DNA of 64,000 bases, from assembly GCA_041890495.1 (NCBI GenBank), contig CP169086.1, forward strand, positions 4,216,001 through 4,280,000. Direction: 5' to 3'. This document shows, piece by piece, positions 49,518 to 60,773 of this stretch (position 1 is the stretch's first letter; every line of letters begins with the position of its first letter). This stretch comes from Escherichia boydii (GTDB lineage: Bacteria; Pseudomonadota; Gammaproteobacteria; Enterobacterales; Enterobacteriaceae). The position numbers were made by a program, and so were the translations under genes. The notes under the pieces are model-generated. The model saw nothing but the letters and a program-made list of their open reading frames with translations. It was not told the DNA's origin and ran no database searches.

Positions 49518-50645
49518 ATGCAAAGCATTACCCCAACATCGCAATACCTGAAGGCGCTCAATGAAGGCAGCCATCAACCCGACGACGTTCAAAAAGAGGC
49601 CGTCAGCCGCCTGGAAATTATTTATCAAGAACTCATCAATAGCAGGCCACCAGCCCCCAGGACGAGTGGGCTAATGGCGCGGGTCGGTAAGCTGTGGGGT
49701 AAACGCGAAGACACAAAGCATACGCCAGTGCGTGGCTTATATATGTGGGGCGGTGTAGGACGCGGGAAAACCTGGCTGATGGACCTTTTCTATCAAAGCC
49801 TGCCGGGAGAGCGGAAACAGCGCCTGCACTTTCACCGTTTTATGCTGCGGGTGCACGAAGAGCTAACTGCCTTACAGGGGCAGACCGATCCGCTGGAAAT
49901 TATTGCCGATCGCTTTAAAGCCGAAACTGACGTGCTCTGTTTTGACGAATTTTTTGTTTCTGATATTACCGACGCCATGCTACTTGGCGGTCTGATGAAA
50001 GCCCTGTTCACCCGCGGTATTACCCTGGTAGCGACGTCAAATATTCCGCCGGACGAACTTTATCGAAATGGCCTGCAACGTGCGCGTTTTCTGCCTGCAA
50101 TCGATGCCATTAAACAGCATTGTGATGTAATGAACGTGGACGCTGGTGTTGATTATCGACTGCGTACACTCACTCAGGCGCATCTGTGGCTTTCGCCACT
50201 CAACGATGAAACCCGGGCGCAGATGGATAAACTATGGTTGGCGCTGGCGGGGGCGAAACGAGAAAATTCACCGACGTTAGAAATCAACCATCGGCCATTG
50301 GCGACAATGGGCGTCGAGAACCAGACGCTGGCGGTCTCTTTTACTACGCTGTGCGTCGACGCCCGCAGTCAGCATGACTATATTGCGCTCTCACGTCTCT
50401 TTCATACGGTCATGTTGTTTGATGTACCAGTTATGACGCGGTTGATGGAGAGCGAAGCGCGGCGCTTTATTGCGCTGGTGGATGAGTTTTACGAGCGCCA
50501 TGTCAAATTAGTGGTGAGTGCAGAAGTGCCGCTGTATGCAATTTATCAGGGCGAGCGGCTGAAATTTGAGTTCCAGCGTTGCCTGTCACGTCTGCAAGAG
50601 ATGCAAAGCGAAGAGTATCTGAAGCGCGAGCATTTAGCAGGTTAA
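49518..50645 (+). CDS. zapE: Cell division ATPase ZapE (AFG1 family)
   Basis: This 375-residue ATPase has Walker A GGVGRGKTWLMD and Walker B VLCFDEFFVSDI, then the AFG1-like C-terminal part. In E. coli ZapE destabilises FtsZ polymers late in division under stress. Divergent from zapG. Confidence 0.96.
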   Translation: MQSITPTSQYLKALNEGSHQPDDVQKEAVSRLEIIYQELINSRPPAPRTSGLMARVGKLWGKREDTKHTPVRGLYMWGGVGRGKTWLMDLFYQSLPGERKQRLHFHRFMLRVHEELTALQGQTDPLEIIADRFKAETDVLCFDEFFVSDITDAMLLGGLMKALFTRGITLVATSNIPPDELYRNGLQRARFLPAIDAIKQHCDVMNVDAGVDYRLRTLTQAHLWLSPLNDETRAQMDKLWLALAGAKRENSPTLEINHRPLATMGVENQTLAVSFTTLCVDARSQHDYIALSRLFHTVMLFDVPVMTRLMESEARRFIALVDEFYERHVKLVVSAEVPLYAIYQGERLKFEFQRCLSRLQEMQSEEYLKREHLAG

Positions 50646-51292
<647 letters not shown>

Positions 51293-51304
51293 TCGGGATT
51301 ATAG

Positions 51305-51700
<396 letters not shown>

Positions 51701-51732
51701 TTGGCTTCTGCTCCGGCAGAAAACAATTTTCG

Positions 51733-51758
51733 AAAAAACCCGCTTCGGCGGGTTTTTT
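51733..51758 (+). terminator. rplM-rpsI terminator
   Basis: AAAAAACCCGC and GCGGGTTTTTT form a perfect stem with a TTCG loop. Confidence 0.92.
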
Positions 51759-52094
51759 TATAGCTAAAATCTGAATCAGCGTAAAAACTGGAAAGTTGCT
51801 TTTTGCTGCCACCTGACAGACAGGTAAAACAAAAACCACATCGCCAATAAGGGACTAAGTCAACTATTTCAGACTAAAGCGCATCTCTTTTTCCCCATTT
51901 CCGGCATCGACTCACCACAATGGTCGCAAAATCTGGTAAACTATCATCCAATTTTCTGCCCAAATGTCGGGTATTGCTCATTTTTTGTTTGATTTTCGAA
52001 CAAAGAGAGTCGTTCCTTATTGGGTAACACAACTTCTGACTGGCCACCTGGTGGCTGGTAGCAGTAAAAATTCTGACTATACCTGGAGGTTTTC
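51759..52094 (+). promoter_or_regulatory. sspA promoter region
   Basis: This stretch of about 336 bases between the rpsI terminator and sspA has no gene. It should hold the growth-phase and starvation-responsive sspAB promoter. ACCTGGAGG provides a strong ribosome binding site before the sspA ATG. Confidence 0.6.
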
Positions 52095-52733
52095 ATGGCT
52101 GTCGCTGCCAACAAACGTTCGGTAATGACGCTGTTTTCCGGTCCTACTGACATCTATAGCCATCAGGTCCGCATTGTGCTGGCTGAGAAAGGTGTAAGTT
52201 TCGAGATCGAACACGTGGAAAAGGACAATCCGCCTCAGGATCTGATTGACCTCAACCCGAATCAGAGCGTTCCGACCCTGGTGGATCGTGAGCTGACCCT
52301 GTGGGAATCTCGCATCATTATGGAATATCTGGATGAGCGTTTCCCGCATCCGCCACTGATGCCTGTTTACCCGGTAGCTCGCGGTGAAAGCCGTCTGTAC
52401 ATGCATCGCATCGAAAAAGACTGGTACACGCTGATGAACACCATCATCAACGGTTCAGCTTCTGAAGCAGATGCCGCACGTAAGCAACTGCGCGAAGAAC
52501 TGCTGGCGATTGCGCCGGTCTTCGGTCAGAAGCCGTACTTCCTGAGCGATGAGTTCAGCCTGGTCGATTGCTATCTTGCTCCGCTGCTGTGGCGTCTGCC
52601 GCAACTGGGCATCGAGTTCAGCGGCCCGGGTGCGAAAGAGCTGAAAGGCTATATGACCCGCGTCTTTGAGCGTGACTCTTTCCTTGCTTCTTTAACTGAA
52701 GCAGAACGTGAAATGCGTCTGGGCCGGAGTTAA
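52095..52733 (+). CDS. sspA: Stringent starvation protein A
   Basis: This 212-residue RNA polymerase-associated protein has a glutathione S-transferase fold without GST activity. SspA binds sigma70 holoenzyme and helps phage P1 late transcription and acid resistance. Typical segments: MTLFSGPTDIYSHQVRIVLAEKG and LWESRIIMEYLDERFPHPPLMP. Confidence 0.98.
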   Translation: MAVAANKRSVMTLFSGPTDIYSHQVRIVLAEKGVSFEIEHVEKDNPPQDLIDLNPNQSVPTLVDRELTLWESRIIMEYLDERFPHPPLMPVYPVARGESRLYMHRIEKDWYTLMNTIINGSASEADAARKQLREELLAIAPVFGQKPYFLSDEFSLVDCYLAPLLWRLPQLGIEFSGPGAKELKGYMTRVFERDSFLASLTEAEREMRLGRS

Positions 52734-52738
52734 TCTGT

Positions 52739-53236
52739 ATGGATTTGTCACAGCTAACACCACGTCGTCCCTATCTGCTGCGTGCATTCTATGAGTGGTT
52801 GCTGGATAACCAGCTCACGCCGCACCTGGTGGTGGATGTGACGCTCCCTGGCGTGCAGGTTCCTATGGAATATGCGCGTGACGGGCAAATCGTACTCAAC
52901 ATTGCGCCGCGTGCTGTCGGCAATCTGGAACTGGCGAATGATGAGGTGCGCTTTAACGCGCGCTTTGGTGGCATTCCGCGTCAGGTTTCTGTGCCGCTGG
53001 CTGCCGTGCTGGCTATCTACGCCCGTGAAAATGGCGCAGGCACGATGTTTGAGCCTGAAGCTGCCTACGATGAAGATGTTGCCAGCCTGAATGATGACAA
53101 CGCATCCGATGAGCGCGAAAGCGACACGGTGATGTCACTTATCGATGGCGATAAACCCGATCATCACGACGACAATGACCCTGATGACGATCCGCCTCCG
53201 CGCGGCGGTCGTCCGGCGCTACGCGTCGTGAAATAA
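52739..53236 (+). CDS. sspB: ClpXP adaptor SspB
   Basis: This 165-residue adaptor tethers ssrA-tagged proteins to ClpXP. The N-terminal beta domain (MDLSQLTPRRPYLLRAFYEW...) binds the tag; a long acidic linker follows (DKPDHHDDNDPDDDP) and the ClpX-docking tail GGRPALRVVK closes it. Five bases after sspA, one operon. Confidence 0.98.
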   Translation: MDLSQLTPRRPYLLRAFYEWLLDNQLTPHLVVDVTLPGVQVPMEYARDGQIVLNIAPRAVGNLELANDEVRFNARFGGIPRQVSVPLAAVLAIYARENGAGTMFEPEAAYDEDVASLNDDNASDERESDTVMSLIDGDKPDHHDDNDPDDDPPPRGGRPALRVVK

Positions 53237-53266
53237 AAAAACAGGCCCAATCGGGCCTGTTTTTTT
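53235..53266. terminator. Bidirectional terminator between sspB and gltD
   Basis: AAAAAACAGGCCC and GGGCCTGTTTTTT form a perfect stem. The gltD stop codon lies at its right edge. Confidence 0.9.
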
Positions 53267-54684
53267 TAAACTTCCAGCCAGTTCATAATACCGTCTGCCG
53301 CCTTACGACCTTCGGCAATAGCGGTCACCACCAGATCGGAACCACGGACGATATCGCCGCCAGCAAAGATTTTCGGGTTGCTGGTCTGGAAGGCGTTGTC
53401 GCTGCCTTCCGGGGCGATGATGCGGCCTTGTGAATCCAGCTCGACGCTGTGTTTTGCCAGCCATTCCATGTTGTGTGGACGGAAACCAAACGCCATGATC
53501 ACCGCATCTGCCGGAACGATATGTTCGGAACCTGCAACGATCTCCGCGCGGCGACGGCCTTTGGCGTCCGGTTCGCCCATTTCGGTACGCACCATTTTTA
53601 CGCCGCTGACTTTGCCGTTACCGTTCACTTCAATACCCAGCGGCTGGACGTTGAATTTGAACTCTACGCCTTCTTCCCGCGCGTTTTTCACTTCGCGGCG
53701 GGAACCCGGCATGTTCTCTTCATCACGACGATAGGCACAGGTAACGTGCTTCGCTCCCTGGCGCACGGACGTACGCACGCAGTCCATCGCAGTGTCGCCA
53801 CCGCCAAGGACCACCACGCGTTTGCCTTCCATGCTGACGAACGGTTCGTCGCGGGTTTCACCAAAGCCCATTAACTGTTTGGTGTTGGCGATGAGGAACG
53901 GCAGCGCTGCGTACACGCCATCGGCGTCTTCGTTTTCCAGCCCGCCGCGCATTGACTGATAAGTCCCGACGCCAAGGAACACGGCATCGTAATCACTCAG
54001 CAGATCGTCCAGCTGTACGTCGCGGCCCACTTCGGTATTGAGTTTGAATTCAATACCCATGCCGGTGAAGATTTCACGGCGACGCGTCATTACCTCTTTT
54101 TCCAGCTTGAAGGCCGGAATACCGAAGGTCAGCAGCCCGCCAATTTCTGGATGACGGTCGAAGACAACGGCTTTTACGCCGTTACGCGTCAGGACATCCG
54201 CACACGCCAGACCTGCCGGGCCTGCGCCGATAATCGCCACTTTTTTACCGGTCTGTTTCACACCAGACATATCCGGACGCCAGCCCATCTCGAACGCTTT
54301 ATCGTTGATATAGCGCTCAATGTTGCCGATGGTCACCGCGCCAAACTCATCGTTCAGAGTGCAGGAACCTTCGCACAGACGGTCTTGCGGGCAGACTCGT
54401 CCGCAAACTTCCGGCAGGGTGTTGGTCTGGTGCGACAGTTCCGCCGCTTCAAAAATACGCCCCTCGTTGGCGAGCTTCAGCCAGTTCGGGATGTAGTTGT
54501 GTACCGGGCATTTCCACTCGCAGTATGGGTTGCCGCACGACAGGCAGCGGTCAGCCTGCGCTTTGGCCTGGCCTTCGGAAAACGGCTCGTAAATTTCAAC
54601 AAACTCAATTTTGCGGATCTTCAGCGGTTTCTTTGGCGGATCAACGCGCTGCAGGTCGATAAATTGATAAACATTCTGACTCAT
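53266..54684 (-). CDS. gltD: Glutamate synthase, small subunit
   Basis: This 472-residue subunit carries NADPH oxidation by FAD and passes electrons to GltB. It has two 4Fe-4S-type cysteine sets (CLSCGNPYCEWKCPVHNYIP and CGRVCPQDRLCEGSC) and two Rossmann loops (VAIIGAGPAGLACADVL, VVVLGGGDTAMDCVRT). Follows gltB by 12 bases. Appears identical to E. coli. Confidence 0.98.
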   Translation of the reverse strand: MSQNVYQFIDLQRVDPPKKPLKIRKIEFVEIYEPFSEGQAKAQADRCLSCGNPYCEWKCPVHNYIPNWLKLANEGRIFEAAELSHQTNTLPEVCGRVCPQDRLCEGSCTLNDEFGAVTIGNIERYINDKAFEMGWRPDMSGVKQTGKKVAIIGAGPAGLACADVLTRNGVKAVVFDRHPEIGGLLTFGIPAFKLEKEVMTRRREIFTGMGIEFKLNTEVGRDVQLDDLLSDYDAVFLGVGTYQSMRGGLENEDADGVYAALPFLIANTKQLMGFGETRDEPFVSMEGKRVVVLGGGDTAMDCVRTSVRQGAKHVTCAYRRDEENMPGSRREVKNAREEGVEFKFNVQPLGIEVNGNGKVSGVKMVRTEMGEPDAKGRRRAEIVAGSEHIVPADAVIMAFGFRPHNMEWLAKHSVELDSQGRIIAPEGSDNAFQTSNPKIFAGGDIVRGSDLVVTAIAEGRKAADGIMNWLEV

Positions 54685-54696
54685 TGTTGCTACCCC

Positions 54697-57600
54697 TTAC
54701 TGCGCCTGCACGCGCAACTCAGCTGCGCTACGACTACGGTGACCCAGCAGTGCTTTTACATCACTGGACTTCGGTTTAACCAGCGCAAATTTAGTGGCGA
54801 AGGTTGACCAGTTCGCCAGAATCTCTTCACCGCGCTGAGAGCCGGTATGCTGCACATGCTCGGTGATAAGACCACGCAGATGCTCTTCATGGATCGCCAG
54901 AGCGTCAACGCTTAAGACCTCGACCAGTTCCGGGTTAACGCGTTTGCGGAAATCGCCGCTTTCATCGAGAACGTAAGCGAAACCGCCGGTCATGCCCGCA
55001 CCGAAGTTAACGCCGGTTTTACCCAGAATGCAGACGATACCACCCGTCATATATTCACAACCGTTGTCGCCAATGCCTTCTACCACGGTGATAGCACCGG
55101 AGTTACGCACGCCGAAACGTTCACCCGCGCGGCCTGCGGCATACAGACGACCACCGGTCGCGCCATACAGGCAGGTGTTGCCGATAATGCTTGCTTCATG
55201 GCTGCGGAAGGCGGAACCAACCGGAGGACGAATGGCGATTAAGCCGCCCGCCATGCCTTTACCGACATAGTCGTTGGCATCACCGGTCAGGTACAGTTCC
55301 ACGCCGCCCGCGTTCCACACGCCGAAGCTCTGGCCTGCGGTGCCGTTGAAGTACGCTTTGATAGGATCGGCTGCCAGCCCCTGATCGCCGTGCGTCTGGG
55401 CGATATAGCCTGAAAGCGACGCGCCGACAGAACGGTCGGTGTTGCGAATATCGAACCAGAAGGTTTTGCTCTGGCGCTCATCGACAAACGGTTTCGCCTG
55501 TTGCAGCAACTGCGCGTTCAGCAGGCCGTTATCAAACGGCGGGTTGTTTTCGGTGCAGTAGAGTGCCTTACCTGGATGCGGTTCGGCAGTCTCCAGCAGC
55601 TTCGACAGCGCCAGCTTCTGCTGTTTGGCGGTGAAACCGTCCAGCTCTTTCAGCAGGTCGGTGCGACCAATCAGATCCACCAGACGTGTTACGCCAAGCT
55701 GTGCCATCAGCTCGCGGGTTTCACGGGCGATAAACTCAAAGTAATTCGTCACCTTGAATGGCAGGCCGTGATAGTGGTTCTTACGCAGTTTGTCATCCTG
55801 AGTTGCTACACCCGTTGCGCAGTTGTTCAGATGGCAAATACGTAGATATTTACAGCCGAGCGCCACCATCGGGCCAGTGCCGAAGCCGAAGCTTTCTGCG
55901 CCGAGAATCGCCGCCTTGATGATATCGACACCCGTTTTCAGGCCGCCATCGACCTGCAAACGGATCTTGTGACGCAAGCCGTTAGCAACCAGCGCCTGCT
56001 GGGTTTCAACAAGCCCCAGCTCCCACGGACAGCCTGCGTATTTCACCGATGAAAGCGGACTTGCGCCGGTGCCGCCGTCATAGCCTGCGATGGTGATCAA
56101 GTCCGCATAAGCTTTTGCCACGCCAGTCGCGATGGTGCCTACTCCCGGTTCGGAAACCAGCTTCACGGAGATCATCGCTTTCGGGTTAACCTGCTTGAGG
56201 TCGAAAATGAGCTGCGCTAAGTCCTCGATAGAGTAGATATCGTGGTGCGGCGGCGGGGAGATCAGCGTCACTCCGGGCACCGAATAGCGCAGTTTGGCGA
56301 TGTAAGGCGTGACTTTATCACCCGGCAACTGACCGCCTTCGCCTGGCTTCGCGCCCTGGGCGACTTTAATCTGAATGACGTCGGCATTGACCAGATACGC
56401 CGGAGTAACCCCAAAGCGACCGGAAGCCACCTGCTTGATGCGCGACACTTTGTTGGTGCCGTAGCGCGCCGGGTCTTCGCCGCCTTCACCGGAGTTCGAA
56501 TTACCGCCGATGCTGTTCATCGCTTCCGCCAGCGCCTCGTGGGCTTCCGGGCTTAACGCGCCGATAGACATCGCGGCGGTATCAAAGCGTTTAAACAGTT
56601 CGCTTGCCGGTTCAACATCAGCAATGTTGACCGCGTTTTCACCCGGCGTAATTGCCAGCAGATCGCGCAGCGTGGTTGCCGGACGCTCATTAACCAGCTT
56701 CGCGTATTCCTGATAGTCGCTGTACTCGCCGCTTTGTACCGCTTGTTGCAGCGTGCGCACCACGTCCGGGTTGTAGGCGTGGTATTCGCCGCCGTGGACG
56801 TATTTCAGCAGGCCGCCCTGGCTGATGGGCTTACGCGCCAGCCAGGCACGTTTCGACAGATTCAGCAGATCCTGCTGGAAGTCTTCAAAGCTTGCCCCAC
56901 CAATGCGGCTGACCGCCCCCTGGAAGCACAGGCCCACTACATCATCGTGTAGACCGACCGCTTCAAACAGTTTCGAGCAGCGGTAAGAGGCGATGGTGGA
57001 GATGCCCATTTTGGACATGATTTTGTACAAGCCTTTGTTGATGCCGTTACGGTAGTTGAGCATCACGGTACGATAATCTTTGGCAATCGCATGGGTGTCT
57101 ACCAGGCGGCCCAGCGTTTCATAGGCAAGGTATGGATAAATAGCCGTCGCGCCGAAGCCCAGCAACACGGCGAAGTGGTGCGGATCGCGGGCGCTGGCGG
57201 TTTCGACGATGATGTTGGCATCGCAACGCAGGCTTTGATCGACCAGACGGGTCTGGATCGCGCCAACCGCCATCGGGGCTGGAACCGGCAGGCGATCTTT
57301 AGCGATATTCCGGTCGGAGAGCACCAGCAGCACGGTGCCGCTACGTACCATTTTTTCGGCTTTGTCGCACAGCTCTTTGACTGTCGCTTCGAGCGTGGTT
57401 TTAGTGACGTCAAAGGTGATATCCAGCGTATCTGCGCGGTAGTGCTCCTCTTTCATCGTCGTGAGCTGTTTGAAATCGGAGTAGAGCAGAATCGGCGATT
57501 TAAAGCTTAAACGGTGCGCCTGGCCCTCTGCTTCGCAAAAGACGTTCATTTCACGACCGATACTGGTGGCGAGCGACATAACATGCGCTTCACGCAGCGG

Positions 57601-59157
57601 GTCGATTGGCGGGTTAGTCACCTGGGCAAACTGCTGGCGGAAGTAGTCGTAAATAATGCGCGGCTGACTGGAAAGCACGGCGAATGGGGTATCATCGCCC
57701 ATCGAACCGACCGCTTCCTGACCGTTTTCGCCCAGTACGCGAATTACGGAGTCCAGCTCTTCCGCGCTGTAGTTAAACTGTTTCTGGTAGCTGGCAAGCG
57801 TGTCGTCGTCCAGTTCGCGGCTACCCACTTCTTCATCGGGCAGATCTTCAAACGGTACCAGTCGGCGGACGTTTTTCTCCATCCACTCTTTATATGGATG
57901 GCGGCTTTTCAGATCGTCATCGGTTTCTGCCGAGTGCAGAATACGCCCACTGCGGGTGTCGATAACCATCAGTTCGCCTGGCCCGACGCGGCCTTTTTCG
58001 ACCACTTCGTCAGGCTGGTAATCCCAGATACCGACTTCAGAGGCGCAGGTGATGAGCTTATCTTTGGTGATGACGTAGCGCGCCGGACGCAGACCGTTAC
58101 GGTCGAGGTTACAGGCGGCAAAACGACCGTCGGACATCACGATGCCCGCCGGGCCATCCCACGGCTCCATATGCATGGAGTTAAAGTCAAAGAAGGCACG
58201 CAGTTCCGGGTCCATATCCGGGTTGTTCTGCCAGGCGGGGGGTACTAATAGACGCATGGCGCGGATGATATCCATCCCGCCTGCCAGCAGCAGTTCCAGC
58301 ATGTTATCCATGGAACTGGAGTCAGAGCCGGTTTCGTTGACGAACGGTGCGGCGTCGTGCAGATCAGGGATAAGCGGCGTCTGGAATTTATAGGTACGCG
58401 CACGCGCCCATTGGCGGTTACCGGTGATGGTGTTGATTTCACCGTTATGCGCCAGATAGCGGAACGGTTGCGCCAGCGGCCAGCGCGGTACGGTGTTAGT
58501 GGAGAAGCGCTGGTGGAACAGGCAAATGGCCGATTCCAGACGCAGGTCCGCAAGATCCAGATAAAAGCGCGGCAGATCCGCCGGCATACACAGACCTTTA
58601 TAGATGTTCACCAGATTCGACAGGCTACAGACGTAGAAGTCTTTGTCGGCTTCGAGACGCTTTTCAATGCGGCGGCGGGCGATAAACAGACGGCGCTCTA
58701 TATCGCGTGGACGCCAGCCTGCCGGGGCGTTCACAAAAATTTGCTCAATGCGTGGCAGAGAGGAGAGGGCGATTTCACCCAGCACGCCTTCGTTAGTGGG
58801 GACATCACGCCAGCCCACAATCGACAAGGTTTCGCGTTGCAGCTCTTCTTCAACGATGCGGCGTGCGGCAGCGGCGAGTTCAGGATCTTTATTCAGGAAT
58901 AGCATCCCGACGGCGTAGTTTTTCGCTAAACGCCAGCCGCGCTCCTGCGCAACGATGCGAAAAAAGCGATCCGGTTTTTGTAACAGCAAGCCGCAACCGT
59001 CACCGGTTTTACCATCGGCGAGAATCGCGCCACGGTGCTGCATGCGGGCCAGTGCGTGTATTGCAGTACGCACTACCTTGTGGCTAGGTTCGCCTTCTAT
59101 GTGGGCGATCAGGCCGAAACCACAGTTATCCCTCTCAAGGGATTTATCGTACAACAT
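54697..59157 (-). CDS. gltB: Glutamate synthase, large subunit
   Basis: This 1486-residue enzyme makes two glutamates from glutamine and 2-oxoglutarate. The precursor starts MLYDKSLERDN and maturation exposes the catalytic Cys12 (CGFGLIAHIEGE) of the Ntn amidotransferase domain. The FMN/synthase domain follows (GEGGEDPARYGTNKVSRIKQ), the 3Fe-4S cysteines are in CKYLRICHLNNCATGVA, and the C-terminal GXGXG beta-helix domain ends the protein. I start at 59157 after GGGGAGG; the frame is open 36 codons further, the older E. coli annotation. Confidence 0.98.
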   Translation of the reverse strand: MLYDKSLERDNCGFGLIAHIEGEPSHKVVRTAIHALARMQHRGAILADGKTGDGCGLLLQKPDRFFRIVAQERGWRLAKNYAVGMLFLNKDPELAAAARRIVEEELQRETLSIVGWRDVPTNEGVLGEIALSSLPRIEQIFVNAPAGWRPRDIERRLFIARRRIEKRLEADKDFYVCSLSNLVNIYKGLCMPADLPRFYLDLADLRLESAICLFHQRFSTNTVPRWPLAQPFRYLAHNGEINTITGNRQWARARTYKFQTPLIPDLHDAAPFVNETGSDSSSMDNMLELLLAGGMDIIRAMRLLVPPAWQNNPDMDPELRAFFDFNSMHMEPWDGPAGIVMSDGRFAACNLDRNGLRPARYVITKDKLITCASEVGIWDYQPDEVVEKGRVGPGELMVIDTRSGRILHSAETDDDLKSRHPYKEWMEKNVRRLVPFEDLPDEEVGSRELDDDTLASYQKQFNYSAEELDSVIRVLGENGQEAVGSMGDDTPFAVLSSQPRIIYDYFRQQFAQVTNPPIDPLREAHVMSLATSIGREMNVFCEAEGQAHRLSFKSPILLYSDFKQLTTMKEEHYRADTLDITFDVTKTTLEATVKELCDKAEKMVRSGTVLLVLSDRNIAKDRLPVPAPMAVGAIQTRLVDQSLRCDANIIVETASARDPHHFAVLLGFGATAIYPYLAYETLGRLVDTHAIAKDYRTVMLNYRNGINKGLYKIMSKMGISTIASYRCSKLFEAVGLHDDVVGLCFQGAVSRIGGASFEDFQQDLLNLSKRAWLARKPISQGGLLKYVHGGEYHAYNPDVVRTLQQAVQSGEYSDYQEYAKLVNERPATTLRDLLAITPGENAVNIADVEPASELFKRFDTAAMSIGALSPEAHEALAEAMNSIGGNSNSGEGGEDPARYGTNKVSRIKQVASGRFGVTPAYLVNADVIQIKVAQGAKPGEGGQLPGDKVTPYIAKLRYSVPGVTLISPPPHHDIYSIEDLAQLIFDLKQVNPKAMISVKLVSEPGVGTIATGVAKAYADLITIAGYDGGTGASPLSSVKYAGCPWELGLVETQQALVANGLRHKIRLQVDGGLKTGVDIIKAAILGAESFGFGTGPMVALGCKYLRICHLNNCATGVATQDDKLRKNHYHGLPFKVTNYFEFIARETRELMAQLGVTRLVDLIGRTDLLKELDGFTAKQQKLALSKLLETAEPHPGKALYCTENNPPFDNGLLNAQLLQQAKPFVDERQSKTFWFDIRNTDRSVGASLSGYIAQTHGDQGLAADPIKAYFNGTAGQSFGVWNAGGVELYLTGDANDYVGKGMAGGLIAIRPPVGSAFRSHEASIIGNTCLYGATGGRLYAAGRAGERFGVRNSGAITVVEGIGDNGCEYMTGGIVCILGKTGVNFGAGMTGGFAYVLDESGDFRKRVNPELVEVLSVDALAIHEEHLRGLITEHVQHTGSQRGEEILANWSTFATKFALVKPKSSDVKALLGHRSRSAAELRVQAQ

Positions 59158-59831
59158 ATCGTGAACCTCCCCCAGGCTCTGCGGGAACCCCACTTCCGAA
59201 CCGCTGCGCACGGGCACAGAAAGAGCGTGGCGACGGGGTTTGCGTGTCATACGCGCGCCTCGCATTCGCCCCCTTGTTGTCCTTTTCGCATCGGTTAATA
59301 CGGTGAAGAGGGGATCTCAATTACTGCATAAATATGATGAGCAGGCTGCTCATCCAGAAAGCTTCCAGCGGATTTCCAACTTATCGGGAAAGCTGATACA
59401 GGTCAAATAGCAAGCTTATTGGTACAGAAATGTGCTTTAGCGCAAAATTCTTTATTAACTGACTGAAATTAAAATAGATTTTATCTTTAAGGCTAAAAGG
59501 GAAGTCGTTAGAGAAACAGTCAATTCCTGACTGTCATAAAGGCGTGTTAACCCTTATCCTGCCTTGAACTGACGACAAAACCAGCATTTTATACTGCCTT
59601 AATTGGTAATGACGTTTCATGCTACTGTTTTTGCCTAAAATCCATCAGGAGATAAAAAAATCTGACACAAGATAAGCAAAAGTGATTTATGTGATTATGC
59701 ATGAAATTTCGGTAATTTTGATTGATTATGCAGTTGATAAAAGCAGGCCGGGACGATTGATCCAGGTCATCGCCGAATTGAGCTAAAAATGGCAGGCTTT
59801 GGCCTCTTTTCAAGGCGCGGTCTATCAGATT
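59158..59831. promoter_or_regulatory. gltB-yhcC divergent intergenic region
   Basis: These 674 bases hold no credible gene. The gltB side should include the long leader, promoter and distant Lrp binding sites that activate gltBD in E. coli. AT-rich blocks around 59440-59720 are consistent with this. I see no tRNA or repeat. Confidence 0.6.
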
Positions 59832-60773
59832 ATGCAGTTACAGAAATTAGTCAATATGTTTGGTGGTGATCTCACCCGTCGTTATGGGCAAAAGGTGCAT
59901 AAGCTGACGCTGCACGGCGGTTTTAGCTGCCCTAACCGTGACGGTACCATCGGGCGTGGTGGCTGCACATTCTGTAATGTTGCCTCGTTTGCCGATGAAG
60001 CGCAGCAGCATCGTTCCATTGCCGAGCAACTGGCGCACCAGGCGAATTTAGTTAACCGCGCTAAACGCTATCTGGCCTACTTTCAGGCGTATACCAGCAC
60101 CTTTGCGGAAGTTCAGGTGCTGCGTTCTATGTATCAGCAGGCGGTGAGCCAGGCCAATATTGTCGGTTTGTGTGTGGGTACCCGCCCGGACTGCGTGCCG
60201 GATGCGGTGCTGGATCTGCTTTGCGAATATAAGGACCAGGGTTACGAAGTGTGGCTGGAGCTGGGGCTACAAACCGCCCACGACAAAACACTGCATCGCA
60301 TCAACCGCGGCCATGATTTTGCCTGTTATCAGCGTACAACCCAGCTGGCACGTCAGCGCGGGCTGAAGGTGTGTTCCCACTTAATTGTCGGCCTGCCTGG
60401 CGAAGGGCAGGCTGAATGTTTGCAAACGCTGGAGCGAGTGGTTGAAACCGGCGTGGACGGCATAAAGCTGCATCCGCTGCATATTGTGAAAGGCAGCATT
60501 ATGGCGAAAGCCTGGGAAGCGGGGCGTTTGAACGGTATTGAACTGGAGGATTACACGCTCACTGCCGGAGAAATGATTCGCCATACGCCACCGGAAGTGA
60601 TCTACCACCGCATTTCCGCCAGCGCCCGTCGCCCGACGCTGCTTGCTCCGCTGTGGTGCGAAAATCGATGGACGGGAATGGTCGAGCTGGATCGCTATCT
60701 GAATGAACATGGCGTACAGGGATCGGCGCTGGGACTCCCCTGGATTCCGCGTCTAGCGGCGACGGCCGCCTAA
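59832..60773 (+). CDS. yhcC: Radical SAM protein YhcC, altered C-terminus
   Basis: This 313-residue Elp3-type radical SAM protein has cluster cysteines in SCPNRDGTIGRGGCTFC and SAM-binding GLCVGTRPDCVPD and HLIVGLPGEG segments. Its substrate is unknown. I start at ATG 59832. The sequence equals E. coli YhcC up to GLPWIP, after which the last residues (RLAATAA) differ from those I recall, because the frame runs into the yjgR 3' end. The break at about 60750 suggests a rearrangement or assembly join. Confidence 0.9.
   Translation: MQLQKLVNMFGGDLTRRYGQKVHKLTLHGGFSCPNRDGTIGRGGCTFCNVASFADEAQQHRSIAEQLAHQANLVNRAKRYLAYFQAYTSTFAEVQVLRSMYQQAVSQANIVGLCVGTRPDCVPDAVLDLLCEYKDQGYEVWLELGLQTAHDKTLHRINRGHDFACYQRTTQLARQRGLKVCSHLIVGLPGEGQAECLQTLERVVETGVDGIKLHPLHIVKGSIMAKAWEAGRLNGIELEDYTLTAGEMIRHTPPEVIYHRISASARRPTLLAPLWCENRWTGMVELDRYLNEHGVQGSALGLPWIPRLAATAA

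Noticed and set aside
57514..58248. 244-residue frame antisense to gltB
   Set aside because: Mirror of a conserved coding region; no independent evidence.
59158..59265. 36-codon N-terminal extension of GltB
   Set aside because: Maturation leaves Cys12 of the shorter start as N-terminus, and a strong ribosome binding site precedes 59157.
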